DNA from: Gammaproteobacteria bacterium
Lineage (GTDB): Bacteria; Pseudomonadota; Gammaproteobacteria; S144-34
Reading direction: 5' to 3'
Assembly: GCA_015494165.1 (NCBI GenBank)
Contig: WGBS01000075.1
Coordinates: forward strand, 1-7,314
DNA: 7,314 nucleotides
The notes under the pieces were generated by a model. The model did no database searches. It was not told the origin of the DNA and saw only the letters and a list, made by a program, of their open reading frames with translations. Shown piece by piece: positions 1 through 5,573 of the stretch (positions within the stretch are counted from its first letter, which is position 1; each line of letters starts with the position of its first letter). The translations under genes were made by a program, and so were the position numbers.

Positions 1-1
1 G

Positions 2-1567
2 CGTGTGATCGAGACCGCCTGCCACGCGCGCGACGCCCTCGGCGCCGACCTCGTCGTCTTTCCAGAGCTCGCCCTCACGGGCTACCCGCCCGAAGACCTG
101 CTGCTGCGCCCCGGGCTCTACCGTCGTGTGGACGACGCCCTCGAGCGCATCCGCGCCGGGACCCGCGGCGTCGCCCTCGTCCTGGGCTACCCGCACCGCC
201 AGGGCGCCGAGCGCTACAACGCGGCCGCCCTGGTGCGCGATGGCCGGGTGGAGGCGGTCTACCGCAAGCACCACCTGCCGAACTACGCCGTCTTCGACGA
301 GAAGCGCTACTTCCTGCCGGGCGAGTCGCCGTGCGTGGTCGAGGTCGGCGGCGTGCGCGTCGGGATCACCATCTGCGAGGACGTTTGGCTGCCGGGCCCG
401 GCGGAGCGCACGGCAGCCGCCGGCGCCGAGCTCCTGGTCAACATCAACGCCTCGCCCTTCCACGTCGGCAAGCAGCCGGAGCGCGAGGCCGTGGTGCGCG
501 CGCGCCTGCGCGAGGCGCGCATCCCGGCAGTCTACCTGAACCTCGTCGGGGGGCAGGACGAGCTTGTCTTCGACGGCCACTCCTTCGTCATGGACGCGGA
601 CGGGCACGTGGTGCAGCGCCTGCCCTTCTGCGAGGAGGGGGTGTGGACGGCGGACTTCGAGGTCGACGGCGGGCGCGTGCGGCCGGTGCCGGGCGCGCTC
701 GCCGCGACCCCCGCCGACGACGAGGCCGTCTACCGCACCATCGTCCTCGGCGTGCGCGACTACGTGGAGAAAAACGGCTTCCCTGGCGCCGTGCTGGGCC
801 TGTCGGGCGGGATCGACTCCTCGCTCACGCTCGCCATCGCCGTCGACGCCCTGGGCGCCGACCGCGTCGAGGCCGTGATGATGCCCTCGCGCTACACCGC
901 CGCCATCAGCCTCGAGGACGCCGAGAAGGAGGCGCGCGCCCTCGGTGTCGACTACCACGTCATCCCCATCGAGCCGCCCTTCCAGGCCTTTCTGGACACC
1001 CTGGCCGAGGAGTTCGCAGGCCTCCCGCGCGACGTGACCGAGGAGAACATCCAGGCGCGCTGCCGCGGTGTCATCCTCATGGCGATCTCGAACAAGAAGG
1101 GGCGCATCCTGCTCTCGACGGGCAACAAGAGTGAGATGGCGGTCGGCTACGCTACGCTCTACGGCGACATGGCGGGCGGCTTCGCGCCCATCAAGGACGT
1201 GTTCAAGACGCGCGTCTACGAGCTCGCCCGGCTGCGCAACCGCCGCGCGCCCGTCATCCCCGAGCGCGTCCTCGAGCGCCCGCCCTCGGCCGAGCTCGCT
1301 CCGGACCAGAAGGACACCGACGCCCTGCCGCCCTACGAGGTGCTCGACCCGATCCTGCAGCGCTTCGTCGAGGAGGACCAGCCGGTGGACGAGATCGTCG
1401 CCGCGGGTTTCGACCGCGAGACCGTGCTGCGCGTGGCGCGCATGGTCGACCGCGCCGAGTACAAGCGCCGCCAGGCCCCACCCGGGGTGCGCATCACGCG
1501 GCGGGCCTTCGGCAAGGACCGGCGCTATCCCATCACCTCCGGCTACGGCCGCGGGGGGTGGGAGTGA
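2..1567 (+). CDS. nadE: Glutamine-dependent NAD+ synthetase, 5'-truncated by the window edge
   Basis: This enzyme makes NAD+ from deamido-NAD+ and ATP in the cytoplasm, using ammonia released from glutamine; it is the last step of NAD synthesis. The visible frame begins at base 2. Numbering from the GTG at 5, an N-terminal nitrilase-type glutaminase domain (about 1-230) shows the Glu-Lys-Cys triad: E21 in FPELALTGYP, K88 in YRKHHLPNY and C124 in GITICEDVW. The C-terminal synthetase domain carries the ATP-pyrophosphatase loop SGGIDSS at about 267-273, then STGNKSE, and the typical tail motifs ERPPSAELAPDQKD and RRAFGKDRRYPIT. The GTG at 5 is not the real start: homologues have about 20 more residues (first beta-strand) before this point, and the frame is open to the edge. 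It is the two-domain form of roughly 540 residues, not the short ammonia-only NadE of E. coli. It lies upstream of glnB on the same strand, separated by a 441-bp repeat-rich gap. Confidence 0.96.
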   Translation, partial: RVIETACHARDALGADLVVFPELALTGYPPEDLLLRPGLYRRVDDALERIRAGTRGVALVLGYPHRQGAERYNAAALVRDGRVEAVYRKHHLPNYAVFDEKRYFLPGESPCVVEVGGVRVGITICEDVWLPGPAERTAAAGAELLVNINASPFHVGKQPEREAVVRARLREARIPAVYLNLVGGQDELVFDGHSFVMDADGHVVQRLPFCEEGVWTADFEVDGGRVRPVPGALAATPADDEAVYRTIVLGVRDYVEKNGFPGAVLGLSGGIDSSLTLAIAVDALGADRVEAVMMPSRYTAAISLEDAEKEARALGVDYHVIPIEPPFQAFLDTLAEEFAGLPRDVTEENIQARCRGVILMAISNKKGRILLSTGNKSEMAVGYATLYGDMAGGFAPIKDVFKTRVYELARLRNRRAPVIPERVLERPPSAELAPDQKDTDALPPYEVLDPILQRFVEEDQPVDEIVAAGFDRETVLRVARMVDRAEYKRRQAPPGVRITRRAFGKDRRYPITSGYGRGGWE

Positions 1568-1572
1568 CGAGC

Positions 1573-1610
1573 CAGCAGCCAGGCATCAGACGTCAGGCAT
1601 CAGGCATCAG
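1573..1610 (+). repeat. Heptad tract A (CAGGCAT words)
   Basis: Five consecutive 7-mers begin with CAG: CAGCAGC at 1573, CAGGCAT at 1580, CAGACGT at 1587, then CAGGCAT at 1594 and 1601, followed by a final CAG. The tract starts 5 bp after the nadE stop codon. Confidence 0.85.
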
Positions 1611-1627
1611 TGGAGAGAGACGGGGAA

Positions 1628-1692
1628 TGACGGGTGAGGGTGACAGGTGACGGCCTGCGGCCGGAGACGGGAAACGGGTTACGGGAGACGGT
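1628..1692 (+). repeat. Heptad tract B (TGACGGG / AGACGGG words)
   Basis: There are two blocks. The first (1628-1654) has TGACGGG, a 6-bp TGAGGG, TGACAGG and TGACGGC. The second (1665-1692) has AGACGGG, AAACGGG, TTACGGG and AGACGGT in strict 7-bp phase. They are separated by a small perfect hairpin, CGGCC-TGC-GGCCG, at 1651-1663. The shared core is ACGGG. Confidence 0.8.
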
Positions 1693-1757
1693 GAAAACGG
1701 CCGCGCGCGGAGCGCGCGCCAACCCTCGCCTCCCGCCTCTTTCCTCCCGCCTCTGCC
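1665..1757. repeat. Imperfect inverted repeat formed by tracts B and C around a GC palindrome
   Basis: The right arm, tract C (1725-1757), is the complement type of tract B: words CTCGCCT, CCCGCCT, CTTTCCT and CCCGCCT in 7-bp phase. The reverse complement of these words (AGGCGGG, AGGAAAG) differs from AGACGGG by few bases, so the arms can pair imperfectly. The loop contains an almost self-complementary GC-only stretch at 1699-1720. As RNA or extruded DNA this would be a branched stem about 90 nt long. It is less perfect than the second inverted repeat at 1798-1884. Confidence 0.55.
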
Positions 1758-1797
1758 GCCGCAGGCGGTCGCGGCAGGATGCCGCTTGTATAGTGCA

Positions 1798-1884
1798 CGG
1801 GAGACGGGTTGCGGGAGACGGGAAAGACCGCTCGGCTGCGCCCGAAGGGCGCACCGACCCTCGTCTCCCGATCCTCGTCTCCCG
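1798..1884. repeat. Long inverted repeat of heptads (tracts D and E) with nested perfect hairpin
   Basis: Left arm words (1795-1822) are GCACGGG, AGACGGG, TTGCGGG and AGACGGG. Right arm words (1860-1887) are CTCGTCT, CCCGATC, CTCGTCT and CCCGCCT. Aligning 1798-1822 with the reverse complement of 1860-1884 gives 20 identical positions of 25, and two of the mismatches would be G-U pairs in RNA. The 37-bp centre contains a perfect 7-bp stem, TGCGCCC (1837-1843) and GGGCGCA (1847-1853), with a GAA loop. No T-run follows, so it is not a classical intrinsic terminator. Confidence 0.75.
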
Positions 1885-1894
1885 CCTCTCCACC

Positions 1895-1950
1895 GCAGGC
1901 TGCATGCTGCAGACCGCAGACCGCAGACCGCAAACCGCAGCCAGCGGCTT
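1895..1950 (+). repeat. Heptad tract F (GCAGACC words), eight units in perfect phase
   Basis: Eight 7-mers follow without a break. GCAGGCT is at 1895 and GCATGCT at 1902; GCAGACC is at 1909, 1916 and 1923. GCAAACC is at 1930, GCAGCCA at 1937 and GCGGCTT at 1944. The three central copies are identical and the flanks are progressively degenerate, the usual picture of a decaying tandem array. The tract ends at the candidate glnB -10 element. Confidence 0.9.
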
Positions 1951-1951
1951 C

Positions 1952-1960
1952 TGCTAAACT
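1952..1960 (+). promoter_or_regulatory. Candidate glnB promoter, extended -10
   Basis: TGC followed by TAAACT (1955-1960) resembles an extended -10 element in otherwise GC-rich DNA, 48 bp before the glnB start codon. No good -35 is present: the expected position lies inside heptad tract F. I saw no sigma-54 GG-N10-GC pattern here. Activity is inferred. Confidence 0.4.
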
Positions 1961-1995
1961 GCCGGGCGCGACGCGGTGCCTCTCTCGCAGAACCG

Positions 1996-2002
1996 AAGGG
2001 AG
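1996..2002 (+). promoter_or_regulatory. Ribosome binding site deciding the glnB start
   Basis: AAGGGAG lies 6 nt before the ATG at 2009. This places initiation at 2009 rather than at an in-frame ATG at 1976, which would add 11 residues not found in PII proteins. Confidence 0.8.
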
Positions 2003-2008
2003 CAGCAG

Positions 2009-2347
2009 ATGAAGAAGATCGAGGCCATCATCAAGCCCTTCAAGCTCGACGACGTGCGCGAGGCCCTCTCGGAGATCGGGATCACAGGCATGACGGCGAT
2101 CGAGGTCAAGGGCTTCGGGCGCCAGAAGGGGCACACCGAGCTCTACCGCGGCGCCGAGTACGTGGTGGACTTCCTGCCCAAGGTCAAGATCGAGGTGGTG
2201 GTGCCGGCCGACAAGGCCGACCGCTGTGTGGAGGCCATCGTCGAGGCCGCGCGCACCGGCAAGATCGGCGACGGCAAGATCTTCGTCACCGACGTCGAGC
2301 GCGTGGTGCGCATCCGCACGGGCGAGGAGAACGAGGCCGCGATCTGA
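2009..2347 (+). CDS. glnB: Nitrogen regulatory protein PII, GlnB type
   Basis: This is a trimeric cytoplasmic signal protein that reads 2-oxoglutarate, ATP/ADP and (through uridylylation by GlnD) glutamine, and in turn controls partners such as NtrB and GlnE. The product is 112 residues, the exact family length. The T-loop (about 37-55) is intact, with Y46 and the uridylylation target Y51 in LYRGAEY. The B-loop TGKIGDGKIFV (83-93) and C-loop RIRTGEEN (101-108) with K90, R101 and R103 form the nucleotide site. The beginning, MKKIEAIIKPFKLDDVREAL, is nearly the same as E. coli GlnB (which has D for E5) and differs from GlnK, and no amtB is visible; hence glnB. It is downstream of nadE and convergent with the nitroreductase gene, whose stop codon is 18 bp away. 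Nothing is abnormal in the sequence. Confidence 0.97.
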   Translation: MKKIEAIIKPFKLDDVREALSEIGITGMTAIEVKGFGRQKGHTELYRGAEYVVDFLPKVKIEVVVPADKADRCVEAIVEAARTGKIGDGKIFVTDVERVVRIRTGEENEAAI

Positions 2348-2365
2348 GGGCGGCCCGCGGCGGGA

Positions 2366-2902
2366 TCAGTCGTCGGCCTCGCCGAGGAAGCGGACGACCT
2401 CGGCCAGCGGCCGCCGCGGGCTTTCGGCCGGGAGCTCGGCGGGATAGCCGACGCAGATCAGGGCCACCGGCACCAGCCCCGGGCGCGCGCCGATGACGCC
2501 GCGCACCGCCTCCTCGTCGAAGTCCCCCACCCAGGTCGAGGCCATGCCCGCCGCCACCGCCGCGAGCTGGGCGTAGGCGGCGGCGATGGTCGCATCCTGC
2601 AGCGCGTAGAGCCGCCGGCCGCGCTCGCCGAAGCGCTCGGCCGAGCGCTCGGGGTCGGCGCAGAAGACCAGCACCACCGGCGCCTCGGCCACGAAGGCCT
2701 GGTCGGCGGCGGCGCGCCGCAGGGCCTCGCGGTCGGCAGCCGCGCTGACCACCGTCACGTGATAGCTCTGCAGGTCGCCCGCCGAGGGCGCGGCGCAGGC
2801 CATCTCGAGGATGGCGTGCAGCTTCTCGCGCTCGACCGGCATGTCGGGCTGGTAGTGGCGCACCGAGTGGCGGTGGCGGACGGTCTCGAAGAAGTCCCAC
2901 AT
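2366..2902 (-). CDS. Nitroreductase-family FMN flavoprotein
   Basis: This family consists of dimeric FMN enzymes that use NAD(P)H to reduce nitro compounds, quinones or flavins, and some members have specialised roles. The 178-residue product shows the N-terminal FMN phosphate-binding motif RHSVR (11-15), the PSAGDLQSY segment (39-47) typical of the family, and a C-terminal ICVGYP strand-turn (about 150-155). Length and motifs fit the compact single-domain nitroreductases. The substrate cannot be read from sequence. The ATG at 2900-2902 is supported by a GGAGGG site at 2910-2915 with a 7-nt spacer. It begins 26 bp after the bamD stop on the same strand, so it is probably the distal gene of a bamD transcript. 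Its own 3' end converges on glnB. A role linked to outer-membrane assembly is not implied. Confidence 0.88.
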   Translation of the reverse strand: MWDFFETVRHRHSVRHYQPDMPVEREKLHAILEMACAAPSAGDLQSYHVTVVSAAADREALRRAAADQAFVAEAPVVLVFCADPERSAERFGERGRRLYALQDATIAAAYAQLAAVAAGMASTWVGDFDEEAVRGVIGARPGLVPVALICVGYPAELPAESPRRPLAEVVRFLGEADD

Positions 2903-2928
2903 GCTCGGGCCCTCCAGGCGGGGCGCGC

Positions 2929-3693
2929 TCAGCCGCGGCGGCCGCGCGCCAGCAGCGGATGGTCCGGGAAGTTGAGGCGCAGCACGCGCTCGGCGTCGGC
3001 GGCGAGCCGCGGCAGGTCCAGCGCGCGGTAGGCGCGCACCAGGATGGCGAGCGCGTCGGCCATGGCCGGCGCGCCGTCGTAGCGCTCGACGACCTGGCGG
3101 GCGCGGTTGACGGCCGCCACGTAGGCGCGGCGCTCCATGTAGAACTCGGCCACCACGACCTCGTGCTCGGCCATGACGTTGCGCAGGTAGACCATGCGCT
3201 GGCGCGCGTCGGGCGCGTAGCGGCTGTCGGGGAAGCGGCGCACCAGCTCGCCGAAGTCGCGGTAGGCCTGGCGGAGCGCGGTCTGGTCCAGGCGCGCCGG
3301 GTCCTTGGGGAAGATGCGGTCGAGGAAGCCGCGCCCGCGGTTGAAGTTGATCAGACCCTTCAGGTACCAGGCGTAGTCCACGTGCGGGTGGCGCGGGTAG
3401 AGCTTGATGAAGCGGTCGGCGGCGGCGAGCGCCGACTCCGGCTCGTCGTACTTGTAGTAGGCGTAGGCGACCTCGAGCTGGGCCTGCTGCGCGTAGCGCC
3501 CGAAGGGATAGCGCGCCTCGAGGGTCTCCAGGTACTTGATGGCGGTCTCCCAGTCGCCCTCCGACATGGCGGCGCGCGCGGCCGAGTAGAGGCGGCTCGC
3601 CGACCAGCCGGCGGTCTCGTCCTTGGGCTTGGGGAGCCAGCCGCAGCCGGCGGCGAGGGTGGCGACGAGCAGCAGGGCGGCGAGGCGGGCCAA
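2929..3693 (-). CDS. bamD: Outer membrane protein assembly factor BamD (lipoprotein)
   Basis: BamD is the essential TPR lipoprotein of the BAM complex; it binds BamA at the inner face of the outer membrane and helps insert beta-barrel proteins. The product is 254 residues from a TTG start at 3691-3693, read as MARLAALLLVATLAAGC. That is a short type II signal peptide with the lipidated Cys at 17 and Gly at +2, so no inner-membrane retention Asp. TPR helices follow: LYSAARAAMSEGDWETAIKY, then the YPFGRYAQQAQLEVAYAYYK region. The BamD signature WYLKGLINFNRGRGFLDRIF comes next, then the later repeats with the VYLRNVMAEHEVVVAEFYM segment. TTG is preferred because AAAGGAG lies 6 nt upstream and the signal peptide starts there. 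The upstream in-frame ATG at 3786 would add a Pro/Arg-rich stretch before the signal peptide and lies inside rluD. The gene diverges from rluD, as in E. coli. Confidence 0.95.
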   Translation of the reverse strand: MARLAALLLVATLAAGCGWLPKPKDETAGWSASRLYSAARAAMSEGDWETAIKYLETLEARYPFGRYAQQAQLEVAYAYYKYDEPESALAAADRFIKLYPRHPHVDYAWYLKGLINFNRGRGFLDRIFPKDPARLDQTALRQAYRDFGELVRRFPDSRYAPDARQRMVYLRNVMAEHEVVVAEFYMERRAYVAAVNRARQVVERYDGAPAMADALAILVRAYRALDLPRLAADAERVLRLNFPDHPLLARGRRG

Positions 3694-3699
3694 GACGGG

Positions 3700-3706
3700 C
3701 TCCTTT
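3700..3706 (-). promoter_or_regulatory. Ribosome binding site supporting the bamD TTG start
   Basis: On the minus strand AAAGGAG lies 6 nt before TTG (3691-3693). No ATG or GTG in this frame is suitably placed next to the signal peptide. Confidence 0.8.
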
Positions 3707-3749
3707 CTCCTGAACCGGGTTCGCGGCGCGCCCGGCCTGCGCGCCGCGC

Positions 3750-3760
3750 TAGAGTATACC
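3750..3760. promoter_or_regulatory. Shared AT-rich promoter core between bamD and rluD
   Basis: This is the only AT-rich patch in the 71-bp divergent gap. On the minus strand TATACT (3753-3758) matches the -10 consensus at 5 of 6 bases and would give a bamD leader of about 50 nt. On the plus strand the same palindrome, GTATAC (3754-3759), gives TATACC (3755-3760), or TAGAGT at 3750-3755, only 4 to 9 bp before the rluD ATG. No clear -35 is seen for either direction; for bamD it would fall inside rluD coding sequence. Assignment as promoter is inferred. Confidence 0.5.
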
Positions 3761-3764
3761 GGCA

Positions 3765-4748
3765 ATGGCGGAAGCGGACGCGACACGCATGCGGCGGGCG
3801 GCGACGGTGCCGGCCGAGCTCGCCGGCCTGCGTACCGACCAGGCGCTCGCGCGGCTGTTCCCGGACCTGTCTCGCACGCGCCTGCGCGGCTGGCTCGAGG
3901 CCGGGCATGTGCACCTCGACGGGCGCGTGCCGCGCCCGCGCGACCCCGTGCGCGGCGGCGAGGAGGTGCGCCTCGACGTTCCGCTGCCCCAGGCCGCGCC
4001 CGACCGCCCCGAGCCCATCCCGCTGCGCATCGTCCACGAGGACGCGCACCTCATCGTGCTCGACAAGCCGCCGGGGCTGGTCGTGCACCCGGCGGCCGGC
4101 AACCCCGCGGGCACGCTGGTCAATGCGCTGCTCCATCACGACCGCACGCTCGCGGCGCTGCCACGGGCGGGCATCGTCCACCGTCTCGACAAGGACACCA
4201 GCGGCCTCATGGTCGTGGCGCGCACGCCGGCCGCGCACCGGGCGCTGGTCGCGGCGCTCGCGCGCCGCGCCGTCACGCGCGAGTACGAGGCGGTGGTACG
4301 CGGCGTCATGACCGCCGGCGGCACGGTGGCGGCGCCCATCGGCCGCCATCCGGTGCGGCGCCAGCGCATGGCGGTGGTGCCGGGCGGGCGCGAGGCCGTC
4401 ACCCATTACCGCGTGCTGGAGCGCTTCCGCGCGCACACGCGCGTGCGCGTGCGGCTGGAGACCGGGCGCACGCACCAGATCCGCGTCCACATGGCGCACG
4501 TCGGCCACCCGGTCGTCGGCGACCCGCTCTACGGCGGCCGCCCCGCGCTGCCGCCGGGACCGGCACCGGCGCTCGCCGCGGCCGTGCGCGGCTTCCGCCG
4601 CCAGGCCCTGCACGCCCGCCGGCTCGAGCTCGCGCATCCGGCCACGGGCGAGCCCTGCGCCTGGGAGGCACCCTTGCCGGAGGACATGGCGGCGCTGCTC
4701 GCCGCGCTGCGTGCCGACCTCGCCGCGAGCGGGGAGCGGCAGGAGTGA
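3765..4748 (+). CDS. rluD: 23S rRNA pseudouridine synthase RluD
   Basis: RluD converts uridines 1911, 1915 and 1917 (E. coli numbering) in helix 69 of 23S rRNA to pseudouridine, needed for normal ribosome assembly. The product is 327 residues. An N-terminal S4 RNA-binding domain (about 20-80) has RTDQALARLFPDLSRTRLRGWL. The RluA-type catalytic domain follows, with DKPPGLVVHPAAGN, the catalytic motif HRLDKDTSGL (139-148; catalytic D142, matching D139 of E. coli RluD) and RLETGRTHQIRVHMAH. Alignment to E. coli RluD holds along the whole length. The ATG at 3765 lacks a good Shine-Dalgarno; only a GAG about 10 nt upstream is seen. The in-frame ATG at 3789 is an alternative that would shorten it by 8 residues. 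It diverges from bamD, and its stop overlaps the pgeF start by 4 bp, indicating translational coupling. Confidence 0.95.
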   Translation: MAEADATRMRRAATVPAELAGLRTDQALARLFPDLSRTRLRGWLEAGHVHLDGRVPRPRDPVRGGEEVRLDVPLPQAAPDRPEPIPLRIVHEDAHLIVLDKPPGLVVHPAAGNPAGTLVNALLHHDRTLAALPRAGIVHRLDKDTSGLMVVARTPAAHRALVAALARRAVTREYEAVVRGVMTAGGTVAAPIGRHPVRRQRMAVVPGGREAVTHYRVLERFRAHTRVRVRLETGRTHQIRVHMAHVGHPVVGDPLYGGRPALPPGPAPALAAAVRGFRRQALHARRLELAHPATGEPCAWEAPLPEDMAALLAALRADLAASGERQE

Positions 4749-5491
4749 GCGCTCCACGCTGGATCGAGCCGGACTGGCCGGCGCCGGGGCGGGTGCGGGC
4801 CCTGAGCACGACCCGCGCCGGCGGCGTGAGCGCCGGGCCGTTCGGCGCGCTCAACCTCGCCGCCCACGTCGGCGACGACCCCGCGGCCGTGGCCGCGAAC
4901 CGCGCCCGGCTGCGGGCCGCAGCGGGCCTCCCCGCCGAGCCGGCGTGGCTGCGCCAGGTCCACGGGGCGCGCGTGGTGCGGCTGCCGGCCGGAGAGGGGG
5001 AGGCGCCGGAGGCCGACGGCGCCTGGACGGACCGCCCGGGGGTGGTGTGCGCCGTGCTCACGGCCGACTGTCTCCCGGTGCTGCTGTGCGACCGGGCCGG
5101 CACGCGCGTGGCGGCGCTGCATGCGGGCTGGCGCGGGCTCGCCGCGGGCGTTCTCGAGGCGGGCGTGGCCGCCCTCGGGGCCGAGCCCGGGACGCTCCTC
5201 GCCTGGCTCGGCCCCGCCATCGGCCCCGCCGGCTTCGTCGTCGGGCGGGAGGTGGTCGCCGCCCTCGGCGGCGAGCCGGGGGCAGCACCGTGGGCCGTCG
5301 CCGCCGGCGGCGGGCGCTGGCGCGTGGACCTGTGGGCGGTGGCGCGCGAGCGCCTGGCACGCGCCGGCGTGGCCGAGATCCACGGCGGCGGCCTGTGCAC
5401 CTGGTCCGACGCGGAGCGGTTCTACTCCTACCGCCGCGAGGGGCGCACCGGCCGCATGGCCACGCTCGTGTGGCTGGATCCCGCCGCCTAG
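4745..5491 (+). CDS. pgeF: Peptidoglycan editing factor PgeF (YfiH / Cu-oxidase_4 family)
   Basis: In E. coli, YfiH/PgeF removes wrongly made UDP-MurNAc-L-Ser precursors so that serine is not built into peptidoglycan. The family was earlier described as a polyphenol oxidase (laccase), and related proteins act on purine nucleosides. The product is 248 residues from a GTG at 4745. The metal-binding triad is visible as H73 in LRQVHGARVV, C109 in LTADCLPVLL and H126 in ALHAGWRG, matching H71/C107/H124 of E. coli YfiH. GPAIGPAGF and YSYRREGRTGR are further family motifs. The start is set by the GTGA overlap with the rluD stop (TGA 4746-4748) and by GGGGAG at 4731-4736, 8 nt upstream inside rluD. 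The rluD-pgeF order is the same as in E. coli. clpB, which follows in E. coli, is absent here. Confidence 0.94.
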   Translation: MSAPRWIEPDWPAPGRVRALSTTRAGGVSAGPFGALNLAAHVGDDPAAVAANRARLRAAAGLPAEPAWLRQVHGARVVRLPAGEGEAPEADGAWTDRPGVVCAVLTADCLPVLLCDRAGTRVAALHAGWRGLAAGVLEAGVAALGAEPGTLLAWLGPAIGPAGFVVGREVVAALGGEPGAAPWAVAAGGGRWRVDLWAVARERLARAGVAEIHGGGLCTWSDAERFYSYRREGRTGRMATLVWLDPAA

Positions 5492-5499
5492 CCGGCCCC

Positions 5500-5514
5500 G
5501 CCGCGCCGCGCGGC
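5500..5514 (+). terminator. Weak GC hairpin after pgeF
   Basis: GCCGCG (5500-5505) and CGCGGC (5509-5514) form a perfect 6-bp stem with a CCG loop, starting 8 nt after the pgeF stop. There is no T-run, so intrinsic termination is doubtful; it may slow polymerase or protect the 3' end. Confidence 0.3.
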
Positions 5515-5538
5515 TCCCGCCGCCGCCGGTCGGACGTG

Positions 5539-5544
5539 TATCAT
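5539..5544 (+). promoter_or_regulatory. Candidate -10 box for the ZIP transporter gene
   Basis: TATCAT lies in an otherwise GC-only gap, 29 bp before the start codon at 5574, just downstream of a TG (5537-5538). No convincing -35 is seen. This suggests the transporter has its own promoter rather than depending on rluD-pgeF read-through. I saw no Zur- or other metal-regulator palindrome. Confidence 0.4.
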
Positions 5545-5573
5545 CCGCGGCTCGTCCGAGCCGGAGGCCGCAG

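Larger units (their letters stand above)
1568..1950. repeat. Composite heptad-repeat intergenic element between nadE and glnB
   Basis: Nearly all of this gap is low-complexity DNA with an exact 7-bp period, in five tracts described separately below. The word families differ (CAGGCAT, AGACGGG and its complement, GCAGACC), but the phase inside each tract is strict, and variants containing AGAC recur in several of them (CAGACGT, AGACGGG, GCAGACC). Between tracts sit short perfect hairpins: CGGCC-TGC-GGCCG at 1651-1663, a GC-only palindrome at 1699-1720, CCGCC-GCA-GGCGG at 1757-1769, and TGCGCCC-GAA-GGGCGCA at 1837-1853. The gap has open frames on both strands, but they show no protein-like composition and follow the repeats, so no gene is called. 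I recall similar 7-bp tracts between genes in other high-GC gammaproteobacteria but cannot verify this here. Function is unknown. Confidence 0.85.

Noticed and set aside
5..7. GTG as the real start of nadE
   Set aside because: The N-terminal glutaminase domain lacks its first strand if started here, and the frame is open to the window edge, so the gene is truncated.
1895..1950. CRISPR-like array
   Set aside because: Units are 7 bp and directly adjacent with no spacers, and no cas gene is present.
1634..2134. Several open frames on both strands in the nadE-glnB gap
   Set aside because: They translate the 7-bp repeats: a heptad without stop codons stays open in all frames because the frame recurs every 21 bp. 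No ribosome site or recognisable protein sequence supports them.
2959..4311. Long plus-strand open frame of 450 codons opposite bamD and running into rluD
   Set aside because: It is antisense to bamD and then out of frame inside rluD. It is rich in Val/Ala/Gly/Arg without any motif, and GC-rich DNA commonly leaves such frames open.
3360..4757. Minus-strand open frame of 465 codons opposite rluD
   Set aside because: It is antisense to rluD and overlaps bamD in another frame. It has low-complexity Arg/Ala composition, and rluD is clearly the real gene.
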